Position numbers and translations under genes: made by a program. From Cysteiniphilum halobium (GTDB lineage: Bacteria > Pseudomonadota > Gammaproteobacteria > Francisellales > Francisellaceae), in NCBI RefSeq assembly GCF_003574425.1, contig NZ_QLIU01000030.1, forward strand, positions 35,347 to 99,346: a DNA stretch of 64,000 bases. Direction: 5' to 3'. Positions 46,499 to 56,720 of this stretch are shown one piece after another. Positions within the stretch are counted from its first letter, which is position 1. Each line of letters opens with the position of its first letter. Under the pieces are notes generated by a model. That model ran no database searches and was not told the DNA's origin. It saw only the letters and a program-made list of their open reading frames with translations.

Positions 46499-49400
46499 AT
46501 GAATTTAACAGCTGAGAACTTAGATATACTTATTCACTGCTATCAAAAAATGGATAGTATGCGTAGAATTGATAACATCGAAGCTGAAATGGTTAATAGT
46601 GGTACGGCTAATTTTCTTGCTTCATCCAAAGGGCATGAAGGAAGTGCTATTTTTGCTGAGTATTTAAAACCTCAAGACTGGCTACAGTGTCATTATCGTG
46701 ATAAAGCTTTAATGCACTCCCGAGGTATGGAAGAAAAAATGTTTTTCTATAGTTCACTATGCAAAGCCGAGGGTATATCTCATGGCCGGCAAATGGCATT
46801 TGGTTTAAGTGAACGTAAGCTTAATATTGGAAGTATCGTCACGCCTGTTGGTAATCAAGCGTTACCATCAGTTGGGATTGCACAAAGTATTAAAAATCAA
46901 CCTGATAATCCTATTGTTTACTGCAGCATGGGCGATGGTACAACGCAACAAGGTGAAGTTTTAGAGGCATTTGCTGAAGCAAAACGTCGCACACTCCCTG
47001 TATTATTTGTCGTTCAAGATAATGACTACGCTATTTCAACACGAACAAAAGGTAAGACTTTTTTTTCACTGCCTGACTATAGTAATCCAAATTCGTTTTA
47101 TGATATTCCAATAACATATATTGATGGTTCCACCCCATTTGAATCTTGCGATAAAATTAAACACATAATCAACAATATGCGTAATGACCGTGCGCCGCAT
47201 ATTATCATTTTTAAAGTTGGACGCTTAAGCAATCACAGCAATGCAGACAACCAATGTCTTTATCGTAGTGATGACGAAATTAATACTACTTCTCAAAGAG
47301 ACCCAGTGCGCTTAAGTCGTGAGTTTTTATTAAAGCATGGTGTTAAAGAAAGTGTTTTACAGGAAATTGAACAGAACAACCGTCAACGTATTGACGAAGC
47401 ATTAGCGCTTGCACTTAATGGTCTAACACCCACGTCTTGCTTTAATGCTGAGGCACCATTACCTGAGCATTTGTTACCACATGCGCATGAATATCGTGGT
47501 GATTTTTCTCAAGAAACACGTCTGGGGATGGGAGCAGCAATGCGCGAAGTATTTCGTCAGCGCTTGTTAAATGATGAACGTGTTTGCTTACTTGGGGAAG
47601 ATATTGAAGATGACAAAGGTGATGTTTTTGGTGTAACCAAAGGATTATCAACACAGTTTCCAGGCAGGGTTGTTAACAGCCCATTAGCTGAGGCAACCAT
47701 TATGGGTGTTTCTATCGGTATGGCATTAACAGGTAAGCGCCCCGTTGCATTTATTCAATTTGCTGATTTTATGCCACTGGCTTACAATTTACTCTTTACT
47801 GAACTTGCAACGATGTATTGGCGATCTAATGGTGATTGGGAATGCCCAGTCATTGTATTTGCTGCTTGTGGCGGCTATCGCCCAGGCTTAGGCCCTTTTC
47901 ATGCGCAAACCAATGAAGGTACCTTTGCACACATTCCTGGTATCGACGTCTATATGCCCTCCAATGCAGCTGATGCCGCAGGCATGCTAAATGCTGCTTT
48001 TGAGTCTAATCGCCCTAGTGTGTTTTTATATCCTAAGAAACTTCTTAATAACGCAAGCATTGCTGATACCACATCAACGGATGTTGAGAAACAAATCGTA
48101 CCCATTGGTAAAGCGCGTATTGTTAAAGCAGGATCTGATATTACTTTTGTTGGCTGGGGAAATACTGTTTCATTGTGCCAAGAAGTTGCTGAGACTTTAG
48201 AAACTGTTGGTATTGATAGTGAAATTATTGATTTACGCACAATTAAGCCATATGACCTTGAAACTGTGCTCTCCTCAGTTGAGAAAACTGGGCATTTAAT
48301 CGTAACACACGAAGACAATCACACCTGTGGTGTTGGTGGGGATTTAATCGCTTCAGTTATTGAGCGTGCTAAAAAAGCAGTTAAGGTCAAACGTATAACA
48401 CGTGCTGATACCTACATCCCTTGTAACTTTGATAATCAAATGGAAGTTTTACCTTCCTATGAGCGCATTCTAACCGGTGCAGCAGACTTACTAGATTTAT
48501 CACTTGAGTGGGAGATTAAAAACTGCAGTGATGCAGGGTTTTATAATGTGCCAGTGATCGGTGCCAGCCCATCTGATGAAAGTGTACTCATCACTGAACT
48601 ACACGTCAAAGTTGGTGACGAAATTAAAGTCGGTGATAAATTAGTAGATCTTGAAGCAAGCAAATCAACCGGCGAAATACTCTCGCCTAGTAATGGTACG
48701 ATTGAAGAAATTTATGTTGACGAATCTGAGCGTGCAACCGTTGGCGAAAACCTATTAAAACTACGCCTGCCTGCGGGCGCTCAAAATAAGCAAAATATTC
48801 AAAAAAATCCTATTTTAACGCGCAAAATTCAGCAAGAAGTTGCCAAGCAGAATAAACAACAGCATAACATCTATCCTGTAGGTATTAGTACACCTTTATT
48901 TAAAACCGGTTCAAAACTTGTTACCAACGATGAACTTTTACAACACTTTCCTGAGCATAACTCACGCGACATTATTGATCGCACGGGTATCGAGTCACGC
49001 TTTTGGCTAGCGAAAGATGAAAATATCGTTGATTTAGCAACGGAGGTTGCCAAAGACGCACTAACCAAGAGCAATCTCAAACTCTCAGATATCGATATGC
49101 TGATCTGTACAACAACCACGCCTGATCAATATATTTCGCCTTCCATGGCTTGCTTGATATTAGATAAGCTTTATCAAACCTATGGTGAGCATAACGTACC
49201 TGCCTATGATATCAACGCAGCATGCAGCGGATATTTGTATGGATTACAAAGTGCACGTGATTATCTACAAACACGTCCAAGTAAACGTGTTTTATTAATC
49301 AGTGCAGAATATATGACTAAGCGCATGGATCAAAAAGACTTTGACACTGCTTTTTTATTTGGTGACGCCGCAACTGCGACCATTATAAATGGTGATCATT

Positions 49401-49837
49401 ATCAAGCTGATTCTAAAGCCATCATTGATGAAATTTCACTAACTGCAATTGCTGAGAATGGTGATGTACTTAACATTCCAACAGATGAGTCTAAGTTCAC
49501 ACAACTACAAGGTAAAAAACTTTTTACCTTTGCAGTGAAAACAATGTCAATGATTATGCATAAGTGCTGCCAACAAGCAAATATTGCCTTAAATACGGTT
49601 GACTTGGTGATCCCACATCAGGCAAACCAGCGCATTTCCAATGCTGTTGAGAAACGTCTAAAAATGCATCCAGGTACGCTTTATAGCAATATTGCGCGCT
49701 TTGGTAATACGTCCTCATGCACTATACCAATTGCATTAGGTGAGACCTTAGCAGCTCAAGCTACTGGAAAAACTGTTGCATTATGTGCCTTTGGTTCAGG
49801 CTTTACAGCAGCTGCTGCGCTTTTACATACAAAATAG
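46499..49837 (+). CDS. Fusion: 2-oxoacid dehydrogenase E1alpha-E1beta, lipoyl domain, KAS III ketosynthase
   Basis: A single 1112-residue frame. About 1-310: E1alpha with the TPP motif GDGTTQQGEVLEAFAEA...DNDYAIS. About 330-670: E1beta with EDIEDDKGDVFG, PLAEATIMGVSIGMALTG and FHAQTNEGTFAHIPG. About 680-760: lipoyl domain with the modified Lys in LEASKSTGEI. About 790-1112: FabH-like ketosynthase with Cys in DINAACSGYLYGL (about 910), His in IPHQANQRI and Asn in FGNTSSCTIP. No E2 acyltransferase core (HxxxDG) and no E3 are present. Predicted chemistry: decarboxylate a 2-oxoacid, load the acyl group on lipoyl-Lys, hand it to the ketosynthase Cys and condense it with malonyl-ACP. Parallels separate bkdA-bkdB-bkdC genes of Photorhabdus. 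ATG at 46499 has GAGGA 10 bases upstream; earlier in-frame starts lack one. Confidence 0.88.
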   Translation: MNLTAENLDILIHCYQKMDSMRRIDNIEAEMVNSGTANFLASSKGHEGSAIFAEYLKPQDWLQCHYRDKALMHSRGMEEKMFFYSSLCKAEGISHGRQMAFGLSERKLNIGSIVTPVGNQALPSVGIAQSIKNQPDNPIVYCSMGDGTTQQGEVLEAFAEAKRRTLPVLFVVQDNDYAISTRTKGKTFFSLPDYSNPNSFYDIPITYIDGSTPFESCDKIKHIINNMRNDRAPHIIIFKVGRLSNHSNADNQCLYRSDDEINTTSQRDPVRLSREFLLKHGVKESVLQEIEQNNRQRIDEALALALNGLTPTSCFNAEAPLPEHLLPHAHEYRGDFSQETRLGMGAAMREVFRQRLLNDERVCLLGEDIEDDKGDVFGVTKGLSTQFPGRVVNSPLAEATIMGVSIGMALTGKRPVAFIQFADFMPLAYNLLFTELATMYWRSNGDWECPVIVFAACGGYRPGLGPFHAQTNEGTFAHIPGIDVYMPSNAADAAGMLNAAFESNRPSVFLYPKKLLNNASIADTTSTDVEKQIVPIGKARIVKAGSDITFVGWGNTVSLCQEVAETLETVGIDSEIIDLRTIKPYDLETVLSSVEKTGHLIVTHEDNHTCGVGGDLIASVIERAKKAVKVKRITRADTYIPCNFDNQMEVLPSYERILTGAADLLDLSLEWEIKNCSDAGFYNVPVIGASPSDESVLITELHVKVGDEIKVGDKLVDLEASKSTGEILSPSNGTIEEIYVDESERATVGENLLKLRLPAGAQNKQNIQKNPILTRKIQQEVAKQNKQQHNIYPVGISTPLFKTGSKLVTNDELLQHFPEHNSRDIIDRTGIESRFWLAKDENIVDLATEVAKDALTKSNLKLSDIDMLICTTTTPDQYISPSMACLILDKLYQTYGEHNVPAYDINAACSGYLYGLQSARDYLQTRPSKRVLLISAEYMTKRMDQKDFDTAFLFGDAATATIINGDHYQADSKAIIDEISLTAIAENGDVLNIPTDESKFTQLQGKKLFTFAVKTMSMIMHKCCQQANIALNTVDLVIPHQANQRISNAVEKRLKMHPGTLYSNIARFGNTSSCTIPIALGETLAAQATGKTVALCAFGSGFTAAAALLHTK

Positions 49838-49952
49838 CTGGCAAGATGCTTAACGCATTAGATTAATTTTAAGCTTATGTGGCTAGTCGTTAAGTTCAAG
49901 CGTTCCAGCCCTTAAAACGACAAAAATAAAAGATACTGTTTAAGAAATAACT

Positions 49953-52262
49953 ATGACAAAAAACCTTGTAATTGTAGAGTCACCTGCAAAATCCAAGACA
50001 ATTAAAAAATACTTGGGCAATAATTTTGAGATCCTTGCCTCTTATGGGCATGTTCGTGACCTTGAACCTAAAGAGTCTTCGGTGGATGTTGATGATCATT
50101 TTAAAATGAAATATCAACTGATCGAACGCAATAAACGCCACATTGATGCAATTAAAAAGGCAGCTAAATCCGCTGATGAAATCTATCTAGCAACAGATCC
50201 AGATCGTGAAGGTGAAGCGATTTCATGGCATATTTATGAACTGCTTAATGATGCTAAACTCATTAAAGATAAACCTGTGCATCGCATTGCTTTTAATGAG
50301 ATTACTAAAACAGCCGTTAATGCTGCTGTTGCTAACCCACGCGAGCTTGCTATGGATCTTGTCAATGCGCAACAAGCACGGCGCGCTTTGGATTTTCTGG
50401 TTGGCTTTAAACTATCACCACTGTTATGGAAAAAAGTTCGTCGCGGGCTTTCCGCAGGTCGCGTACAAAGTCCAGCACTTAGAATGATTGTTGAACGTGA
50501 GCTTGAAATTGAAGCGTTTGAATCTAAAGAATATTGGAGCATTACTGCCGAGCTTAAGAAGCGCAAGAAATTCATGGCCAAATTATCTATTTTTAATGGT
50601 CAAAAGTGTGAACAATTTAGCTTTACTAATGAGACTGATGCGACTAACGCGCTTGATCTTATTAAGAAAGATGCTAATGGCGAGCTAATTGTTCATAACA
50701 TTGAAAAGAAACAAAAGCGTCGCAATCCGTTGCCACCTTTCATTACTTCAACGCTTCAGCAGGATGCAGTGCGTAAACTTGGATTTACTACCAAAAAAAC
50801 AATGATGTTGGCACAGCAGTTATATGAAGGTATTGAGATCGGTAATGAAGGAGCTGTCGGTTTGATTACCTATATGCGTACTGACTCAACGAATTTATCA
50901 CAAGATGCTTTAAATGAATTACGCAGCTTTATAACCCAAGAATATGGTCAAGATCATCTGCCAAGTAGTGTGCGGATTTATAAAACTAAAAATCAAAATG
51001 CTCAAGAAGCACATGAGGCAATTCGCCCTACGTCGGCCCATCGTAAACCTGAAGATGTCAGAGGCTTCTTATCCAATGATCAATTTAAACTGTATGACTT
51101 GATATGGAAGCGTACAGTAGCATGTCAAATGATTCATGCGTTGATGGATACTGTTGCGATTGATTTTATTACTAATAATAAAGCGCATACCTTTAAAGCG
51201 ACGGGATCGGTTGTTGCTAAAGCTGGTTTCTTAGCAGTTTATCAAGAGGCTAAAGATGAAGATGCCACAAGTGATGACAGTGAAGGTTTAATTTTACCTG
51301 AATTTAAAGAAGGTGAGAAAGTACCTGTTGTTGATATTATCGGTAAGCAACATTTTACTGAACCACCACCACGTTATACTGAAGCCTCACTGGTTAAAGC
51401 CCTTGAGGAGTACGGCATTGGTCGACCATCAACTTATGCAACCATCATCTCAACCTTACAGCAGCGCGATTACGCACTATTAGAGAAAAAACGCTTTAAA
51501 CCAACAGACGTTGGACGTATTGTCAATAGCTTTTTGACCGACTACTTCCATCGTTATGTTGAATATACCTTTACAGCAAAGCTTGAAGATGAACTTGATA
51601 ATATTGCTGATGGCAAGATTGAGTGGGTGCCTGTATTAGAAAAATTCTGGCAACCATTTATAAAACAAATTACTGAAATTGATACGACTGTTAAAAAAAG
51701 TGATGTAACACACGAAGAAATGAATGAAGACTGCCCTGAGTGTGGACATAAACTTTCTATTCGTCTTGGACGTAGTGGTCGCTTTATAGGTTGCACCAAC
51801 TATCCAACCTGTACATATACTCGTGCGATTGTCAAAGATAATGAAGAGCCTCAAGAAAAAATAGAGCCTGAAGTAGTAGCCGGTCGTAAGTGTCCGGCGT
51901 GTGCGTCTGATCTTTTAATCAAACAAGGGCGCTATGGTAAGTTTATTGGTTGCTCTAACTATCCTAAATGCAAGCATATGGAACCATTAGAAAAGCCCAA
52001 AGACACCGGCATTGAATGTCCAAAATGTAAGAAAAACAACTTTGTTGAGAAGAAATCACGTAAGGGTAAAGTGTTCTATGCTTGTGCTGGTTTTCCTAAG
52101 TGTAAAAACTCATTCTGGTATCCGCCTATTGCTGAAGAATGCCCCAAATGTCACTCGCCAATACTTTTACATAAGATCACAAAAAAGGATGGTGAGCAAA
52201 AAGTTTGTCCTAATGATGAATGCGATTATATTATTCATTTAAATCAACCAAAGACAGAATAA
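49953..52262 (+). CDS. topA: DNA topoisomerase I
   Basis: Relaxes negative supercoils. 769 residues: Toprim domain starting NLVIVESPAKSKTIKKYLG with DPDREGEAISWH, then the type IA core with catalytic Tyr in LITYMRTDSTNLS (about 307), HEAIRPT and GIGRPSTYATIISTLQQRDY, and a C-terminal tail with four zinc-ribbon-like Cys clusters (CPECGHKL, CPACASDLL, CPKCKKNNF, CPKCHSPIL). Normal for a gammaproteobacterial TopA. Downstream gap 52263-52465 holds a copy of the GATTCAACAC motif. Confidence 0.96.
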   Translation: MTKNLVIVESPAKSKTIKKYLGNNFEILASYGHVRDLEPKESSVDVDDHFKMKYQLIERNKRHIDAIKKAAKSADEIYLATDPDREGEAISWHIYELLNDAKLIKDKPVHRIAFNEITKTAVNAAVANPRELAMDLVNAQQARRALDFLVGFKLSPLLWKKVRRGLSAGRVQSPALRMIVERELEIEAFESKEYWSITAELKKRKKFMAKLSIFNGQKCEQFSFTNETDATNALDLIKKDANGELIVHNIEKKQKRRNPLPPFITSTLQQDAVRKLGFTTKKTMMLAQQLYEGIEIGNEGAVGLITYMRTDSTNLSQDALNELRSFITQEYGQDHLPSSVRIYKTKNQNAQEAHEAIRPTSAHRKPEDVRGFLSNDQFKLYDLIWKRTVACQMIHALMDTVAIDFITNNKAHTFKATGSVVAKAGFLAVYQEAKDEDATSDDSEGLILPEFKEGEKVPVVDIIGKQHFTEPPPRYTEASLVKALEEYGIGRPSTYATIISTLQQRDYALLEKKRFKPTDVGRIVNSFLTDYFHRYVEYTFTAKLEDELDNIADGKIEWVPVLEKFWQPFIKQITEIDTTVKKSDVTHEEMNEDCPECGHKLSIRLGRSGRFIGCTNYPTCTYTRAIVKDNEEPQEKIEPEVVAGRKCPACASDLLIKQGRYGKFIGCSNYPKCKHMEPLEKPKDTGIECPKCKKNNFVEKKSRKGKVFYACAGFPKCKNSFWYPPIAEECPKCHSPILLHKITKKDGEQKVCPNDECDYIIHLNQPKTE

Positions 52263-52383
52263 TAGGGTTATATCAGGAACTAAGGACGATACCTAAAACA
52301 AAACATGCTAACAAAATTTGGTTTTGATATAAGGATTATTATTTCGATTCAACACGAAAGCTAAAAATTAGCAAGGATTTGCG

Positions 52384-52412
52384 TTCACCTTATTCCCCTT
52401 TTCTGATAGAAT
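52384..52412 (+). promoter_or_regulatory. Probable sigma-70 promoter of trxA
   Basis: TTCACC (-35) and TAGAAT (-10) separated by 17 bases, ending about 54 bases before the trxA ATG. Four and five of six bases match the consensus hexamers. Confidence 0.45.
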
Positions 52413-52465
52413 CGCCAGCAGTTTTTCTTTAAAATAAACGACTTAAACATTAAAGGAATTTAATT

Positions 52466-52789
52466 ATGTCACAATGTATTAATATTACTGACGGTGAATT
52501 TGAATCAGCAGTTATCAACAGCAATCAGCCTGTTTTAGTTGATTTTTGGGCACCATGGTGTGGACCTTGCAAGATGATTGCGCCGATTTTAGATCAAGTA
52601 TCTGAACATTACGGTGATAAACTAAAAATCGTTAAGATCAACGTTGATGATAATCAGGATACGCCGGCTAAGTTTGGTGTGCGCGGCATTCCAACGCTCA
52701 TGGTTTTCAAAGATGGCGAAAATGTTGAAACCAAAGTCGGTGCAGTACAAAAATCACAATTGATTCAAATCCTTGATAAACATATTTAA
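52466..52789 (+). CDS. trxA: Thioredoxin
   Basis: 107 residues, the usual size. Active site FWAPWCGPCKMIAPIL (Cys about 32 and 35), cis-Pro in RGIPTLMVFKDG and KVGAVQKSQL at the end. Reduces disulfides in cytosolic proteins, including ribonucleotide reductases. AAAGGA before ATG. The trxA-rho order is conserved in many gammaproteobacteria. Confidence 0.97.
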   Translation: MSQCINITDGEFESAVINSNQPVLVDFWAPWCGPCKMIAPILDQVSEHYGDKLKIVKINVDDNQDTPAKFGVRGIPTLMVFKDGENVETKVGAVQKSQLIQILDKHI

Positions 52790-52817
52790 CCTTAAAAATA
52801 AATATTTCGTTCAACCC

Positions 52818-52833
52818 GAAGGGGTTCCCCTTC
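52818..52833 (+). terminator. Hairpin between trxA and rho
   Basis: GAAGGGG-TT-CCCCTTC, a strong stem in the 67-base trxA-rho gap. There is no U-tract after it, so it may be an attenuator or processing site and not a full intrinsic terminator. Confidence 0.4.
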
Positions 52834-52856
52834 TTCAACATTCGTGAGAATTTTCA

Positions 52857-54116
52857 ATGAATTTAACCGACTTAAAAAACCGATCTATCCCTGAATTAAT
52901 GGAACTTTCGCGCTCACTTGGCCTTGAAGCCACGGGACGTGCACGTAAGCAAGAGATCATTTTTAATATTCTAAAAGAGCATGCTGATAAAGGCGAAGAT
53001 ATCTATGGTGAAGGCGTGCTTGAAGTGCTACAAGATGGCTATGGCTTCTTACGTTCATCTGATACATCATACTTTGCTTCTCCTGATGATATCTATGTTT
53101 CACCGACCTTTATCCGCAAATTAAATTTGCGTACTGGGGATAGCATCATCGGTAAAATTCGCCCACCCAAAGATAACGAACGTTACTTTGCAGTAAAGCA
53201 TATTGATAGCGTGAACTTTGACTCGCCTGAACTTGCTCGTACTAAGGTGCTATTTGAAAACCTAACGCCTGAATATGCCAAAGAGCGCTTATCCATGGAA
53301 TTAGGTAATGGTTCAAGCGAAGATATCACTGCCCGAATTATTGATTTGGCTGCTCCTTTTGGTAAAGGACAACGTGGATTGATCGTGGCCCCTCCTAAAA
53401 CGGGTAAAACCATTATGATGCAAAATATCGCCTCATCAATTGCTAAAAAATACCCTGAGTGTTATCTGATTGTTCTCTTAATTGATGAGCGTCCTGAGGA
53501 AGTGACTGAAATGCAACGCTCCGTACGTGGTGAAGTAGTTGCCAGTACTTTTGATGAACCGGCAGCACGTCACGTACAATTGGCTGAAATTGTCATTGAA
53601 AAAGCAAAACGTTTGGTTGAACATAAGCAAGATGTTGTGATCCTCCTAGACTCTATTACCCGTCTAGCACGTGCCTATAATACTGTTTCTCCTGCCTCAG
53701 GACGCGTACTATCTGGTGGTGTTGAGGCTAATGCTTTACAAAAACCGAAGCGTTTCTTTGGTGCGGCACGTAATACCGCTGAAGGTGGTAGTTTAACGAT
53801 TATTGCAACAGCTCTTGTTGAAACAGGCTCTAAAATGGATGAGGTAATCTTTGAAGAATTTAAAGGTACTGGGAACATGGAACTTCACTTGGATCGTAAG
53901 ATTTCTGAAAAACGTGTCTACCCTGCGATTAGCTTTGCACGCTCTGGTACGCGTCGTGAGGAGCTATTAACCACACAAGAGGAACTACAAAAACTTTGGA
54001 TATTGCGTAAGATTTTACATGAAATGGAAGACACGCAGGCAATGGAGTTCTTAACCGAGCGTTTAAAGAAAACACAAACTAATGAAGAATTCTTCAATAT
54101 TATGAAGCGTGGTTAG
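52857..54116 (+). CDS. rho: Transcription termination factor Rho
   Basis: Hexameric RNA helicase that ends transcription. 419 residues: N-terminal Rho_N/RNA-binding cold-shock-like domain ([29 protein letters not shown]), Walker [16 protein letters not shown] (about 180), [15 protein letters not shown], Walker [19 protein letters not shown]-loop region [19 protein letters not shown] and [13 protein letters not shown]. Length and all key motifs normal. Confidence 0.98.
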   Translation: MNLTDLKNRSIPELMELSRSLGLEATGRARKQEIIFNILKEHADKGEDIYGEGVLEVLQDGYGFLRSSDTSYFASPDDIYVSPTFIRKLNLRTGDSIIGKIRPPKDNERYFAVKHIDSVNFDSPELARTKVLFENLTPEYAKERLSMELGNGSSEDITARIIDLAAPFGKGQRGLIVAPPKTGKTIMMQNIASSIAKKYPECYLIVLLIDERPEEVTEMQRSVRGEVVASTFDEPAARHVQLAEIVIEKAKRLVEHKQDVVILLDSITRLARAYNTVSPASGRVLSGGVEANALQKPKRFFGAARNTAEGGSLTIIATALVETGSKMDEVIFEEFKGTGNMELHLDRKISEKRVYPAISFARSGTRREELLTTQEELQKLWILRKILHEMEDTQAMEFLTERLKKTQTNEEFFNIMKRG

Positions 54117-54213
54117 CCTTAAGCCAAAAAATATCATTCTATATCGTTCAGATAACCTAGCAAGTGGCGTGCTTTTGCCGTAAACTGCAGTAAGTTTTCA
54201 CTTAGCTTGTGAC

Positions 54214-55734
54214 ATGATGAACCTACTTACAAACCTCAATCAATATCAGCATAAACGCGGTATTGAGCGTGAGACATTACGCATATTACGCTCAGGAAAA
54301 GCAGCGATATCAGATCACCCTGTTGCCCTTGGCTCGAAGCTGACCAATAGCAATATCACTGTTGATTTTTCAGAAGGCTTGCTTGAACTGATCACTGAGC
54401 CATACAACTCTATTGATAAGACATTAACGCGCTTAGAGCATATTCTTGCCTTTAGCACACAAAATCTGCCAGAGAATGAGCTTGTTTTAGCAACGAGTAT
54501 GCCACTGACAACAACAGAAGAAGAAATTAGAATTGCTGATTTTGGCACGTCTAATTCAGGCAAGATGAAAGAAGTCTATCGTCGAGGCCTTGCCAAACGC
54601 TATGGTAGAATTATGCAAGCGATTTCCGGAGTGCATTATAATTTTTCATATGATACTCAATTGATGAATGCCCTTATGCAAACGCGCAAAATGACAAGTA
54701 ACGCGCTATATTTTTCCGCGATTAACCATTACTTTGAGTTTATGTGGCTAATCCCCTATTTATTTGGTGCTTCCCCCATTTGTGCCAAAACATCTGTTCG
54801 GCAGAAACCTGATTATTTAACATCATTTGATGATGAGTTCTATATTGCAGAATATGCTACTAGTCTTAGAATGAGTAATTTAGGTTATCAAAGTACAGCA
54901 CAAGAGAATTTATTTATTTCCTATGATAACTTACAAAGTTATGTCTATGACTTAGTCAATGCCACCAATACCCCTTATCCTGCATTTAATAGTTTGGGCT
55001 TATTTAGTCATAATGGCTTGCGTCAACAGCTCAATGGTAGCATCTTACAAATTGAAAATGAGTATTACAGTAGCATCCGACCTAAACAGATTGCCAAGCG
55101 TGGTGAACGTCCTGCTTGCGCGTTGCTTAATCGTGGTGTTGCTTATCTTGAAGTTCGTGTACTTGATGTCAATCCCTTGTCACCACTTGGAATAGATAAA
55201 GAGACAGCATATTTTATTGAAGCCTTATTAATGACTTGTTTAATATTACCGACTAAACGCTATTCACAAAATGATATTGCACGCAACAAGTTAAACTTTT
55301 CACACGTTGTGACACAAGGCCGTAATCCGAAGTTGCAATTAATTAATAGCCAAAACAAACCACAATTATTACAAAATTTAGGTATAGAACTTCTTAAGAA
55401 CATTGCCCACACGGCAAAAAATATGGGTGAAGAATATGAACAAGCCGTAAATAAACAACTCAAAAAATTAACTGACCCAACGCAAACACTTTCAGGTCAG
55501 TTTATAAATATGATTAAAGATGACTATCTGGATAAGGTGCTTAACCTATCAGCATCAAATACTGAATATTTGCAAAAATTCATATTAGATGACAAAGAAC
55601 AAAGGGAGTTTACGCATGAAGCAGAAGCTTCACTTGCTGCACAATCAAAGCTTGAACAAAGTGATTGTTGTGACCTTAATACTTATATTGATCACTATTA
55701 TCTCTCTGCAGACTGCTCCCAAGTAGCCAAGTAA
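54214..55734 (+). CDS. gshA: Glutamate-cysteine ligase, proteobacterial class
   Basis: First step of glutathione synthesis. 506 residues, like E. coli GshA. RGIERETLRI, TVDFSEGLLELITEP, MPLTTTEEEIRIADFGTSN, YRRGLAKRYGRIMQAISGVH, YFEFMWLIPYLFGASP and EVRVLDVNPLSPLGI are family signatures. No good ribosome site; ATG at 54214 or 54217 are both possible. The glutathione synthase gene gshB is not adjacent. Confidence 0.95.
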   Translation: MMNLLTNLNQYQHKRGIERETLRILRSGKAAISDHPVALGSKLTNSNITVDFSEGLLELITEPYNSIDKTLTRLEHILAFSTQNLPENELVLATSMPLTTTEEEIRIADFGTSNSGKMKEVYRRGLAKRYGRIMQAISGVHYNFSYDTQLMNALMQTRKMTSNALYFSAINHYFEFMWLIPYLFGASPICAKTSVRQKPDYLTSFDDEFYIAEYATSLRMSNLGYQSTAQENLFISYDNLQSYVYDLVNATNTPYPAFNSLGLFSHNGLRQQLNGSILQIENEYYSSIRPKQIAKRGERPACALLNRGVAYLEVRVLDVNPLSPLGIDKETAYFIEALLMTCLILPTKRYSQNDIARNKLNFSHVVTQGRNPKLQLINSQNKPQLLQNLGIELLKNIAHTAKNMGEEYEQAVNKQLKKLTDPTQTLSGQFINMIKDDYLDKVLNLSASNTEYLQKFILDDKEQREFTHEAEASLAAQSKLEQSDCCDLNTYIDHYYLSADCSQVAK

Positions 55735-55845
55735 TCGTGGCATTAATTATTATAGTCATTCTAATAAATACCCATACATCTTTAACCTATATTAACAAGA
55801 GGTCATCAAGGTCGCGGTTGATCGGTTATATACTGGAATCACTAT

Positions 55846-55897
55846 ACCTCTCCCCTTGAGGGAGAGGTCGTGCAGCTTATGCTTTGCGGGTGAGGGG
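55846..55897. repeat. Dispersed palindromic repeat, family 1, copy 2 (reversed)
   Basis: Contains ACCTCTCCC-CTTGA-GGGAGAGGT (9-bp perfect stem, 55846-55868), GCAGCTTATGCTTTGC and GGGTGAGGGG; followed by CGCAACTTATT. Lies 40 bases past the hmuV stop and past gshA, so it could serve as terminator for both convergent transcripts. Confidence 0.65.
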
Positions 55898-55936
55898 ATA
55901 GTTAAAACGCAACTTATTTATACATTATTAAGTAAA

Positions 55937-56719
55937 TTAAGTAAGTACAATGATTTTTTGATTATTTTCAGATCGATGAATAATATCAGCTTTAACCTGA
56001 AATGCCGTATAAATATGCGCTGGTGTTAATACCTTTTCTGTTTGGTCAAAGCTCAACATCTGCCCATTTTTCAACAGCAAGCTTTGATGATAAAACCCAA
56101 GCGCAATATTTAAATCATGGCCAATTACCAACACTGCCAAATCATATTGTTGCACCAACTCACTTACGATCTGTAACGTCTGACGCTGATAATAGACATC
56201 CATGTGCGCACTATACTCATCTAACAGCAAATATCCTTGATAGCTATCATCATGTTGATTTAATTGCAGTAATGCGCGCGCTAATTGCACACGTTGGCGT
56301 TCACCACCTGATAATTGTTGGTATTTTTTCTGGCTAAAATGATCGGCCTTTAGCAGTGATAAAGCGCTTAAGGCTTTTTGATATTCCTTTTGTGAAAAAT
56401 TACCTTTGCAATAAGACAGTGCACCTAATAACACATAATCAATTACGCTAATATCCGTATAAATTTCCTCATGCTGTGTAACATAAGCCATTTGCATGCT
56501 TTTGATGATTGGGCAGATCGTTTTTATATCCTTTTCATCTAATCTAACCTGCCCACTATAATGCAAATGCTCTCCTGAAATCACTTTCATTAATGTTGAT
56601 TTACCTGCCCCATTAGCACCTAGAATACCAGTTATTTGCCCTTTTCTAACCGTCATTGAAACATTATTAAGCAAAGTTTTTTGTGATAACTGTAAACTAA
56701 TACTCTCAAGATTTAACAT
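55937..56719 (-). CDS. hmuV: Heme ABC transporter ATP-binding protein
   Basis: 260 residues. Walker A GANGAGKSTL, signature LSGGERQRVQLARAL, Walker B YLLLDEYSAHMD and switch His in VIGHDLN; the ILGANGAGKSTLMKVISGEH start is characteristic of FecE/HmuV-type ATPases. The frame is open to 56779 inside the permease gene, but MLNLESISL at 56719 begins right after the permease stop (TAAGATG). Last gene of the heme operon. Confidence 0.85.
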   Translation of the reverse strand: MLNLESISLQLSQKTLLNNVSMTVRKGQITGILGANGAGKSTLMKVISGEHLHYSGQVRLDEKDIKTICPIIKSMQMAYVTQHEEIYTDISVIDYVLLGALSYCKGNFSQKEYQKALSALSLLKADHFSQKKYQQLSGGERQRVQLARALLQLNQHDDSYQGYLLLDEYSAHMDVYYQRQTLQIVSELVQQYDLAVLVIGHDLNIALGFYHQSLLLKNGQMLSFDQTEKVLTPAHIYTAFQVKADIIHRSENNQKIIVLT

Positions 56720-56720
56720 C

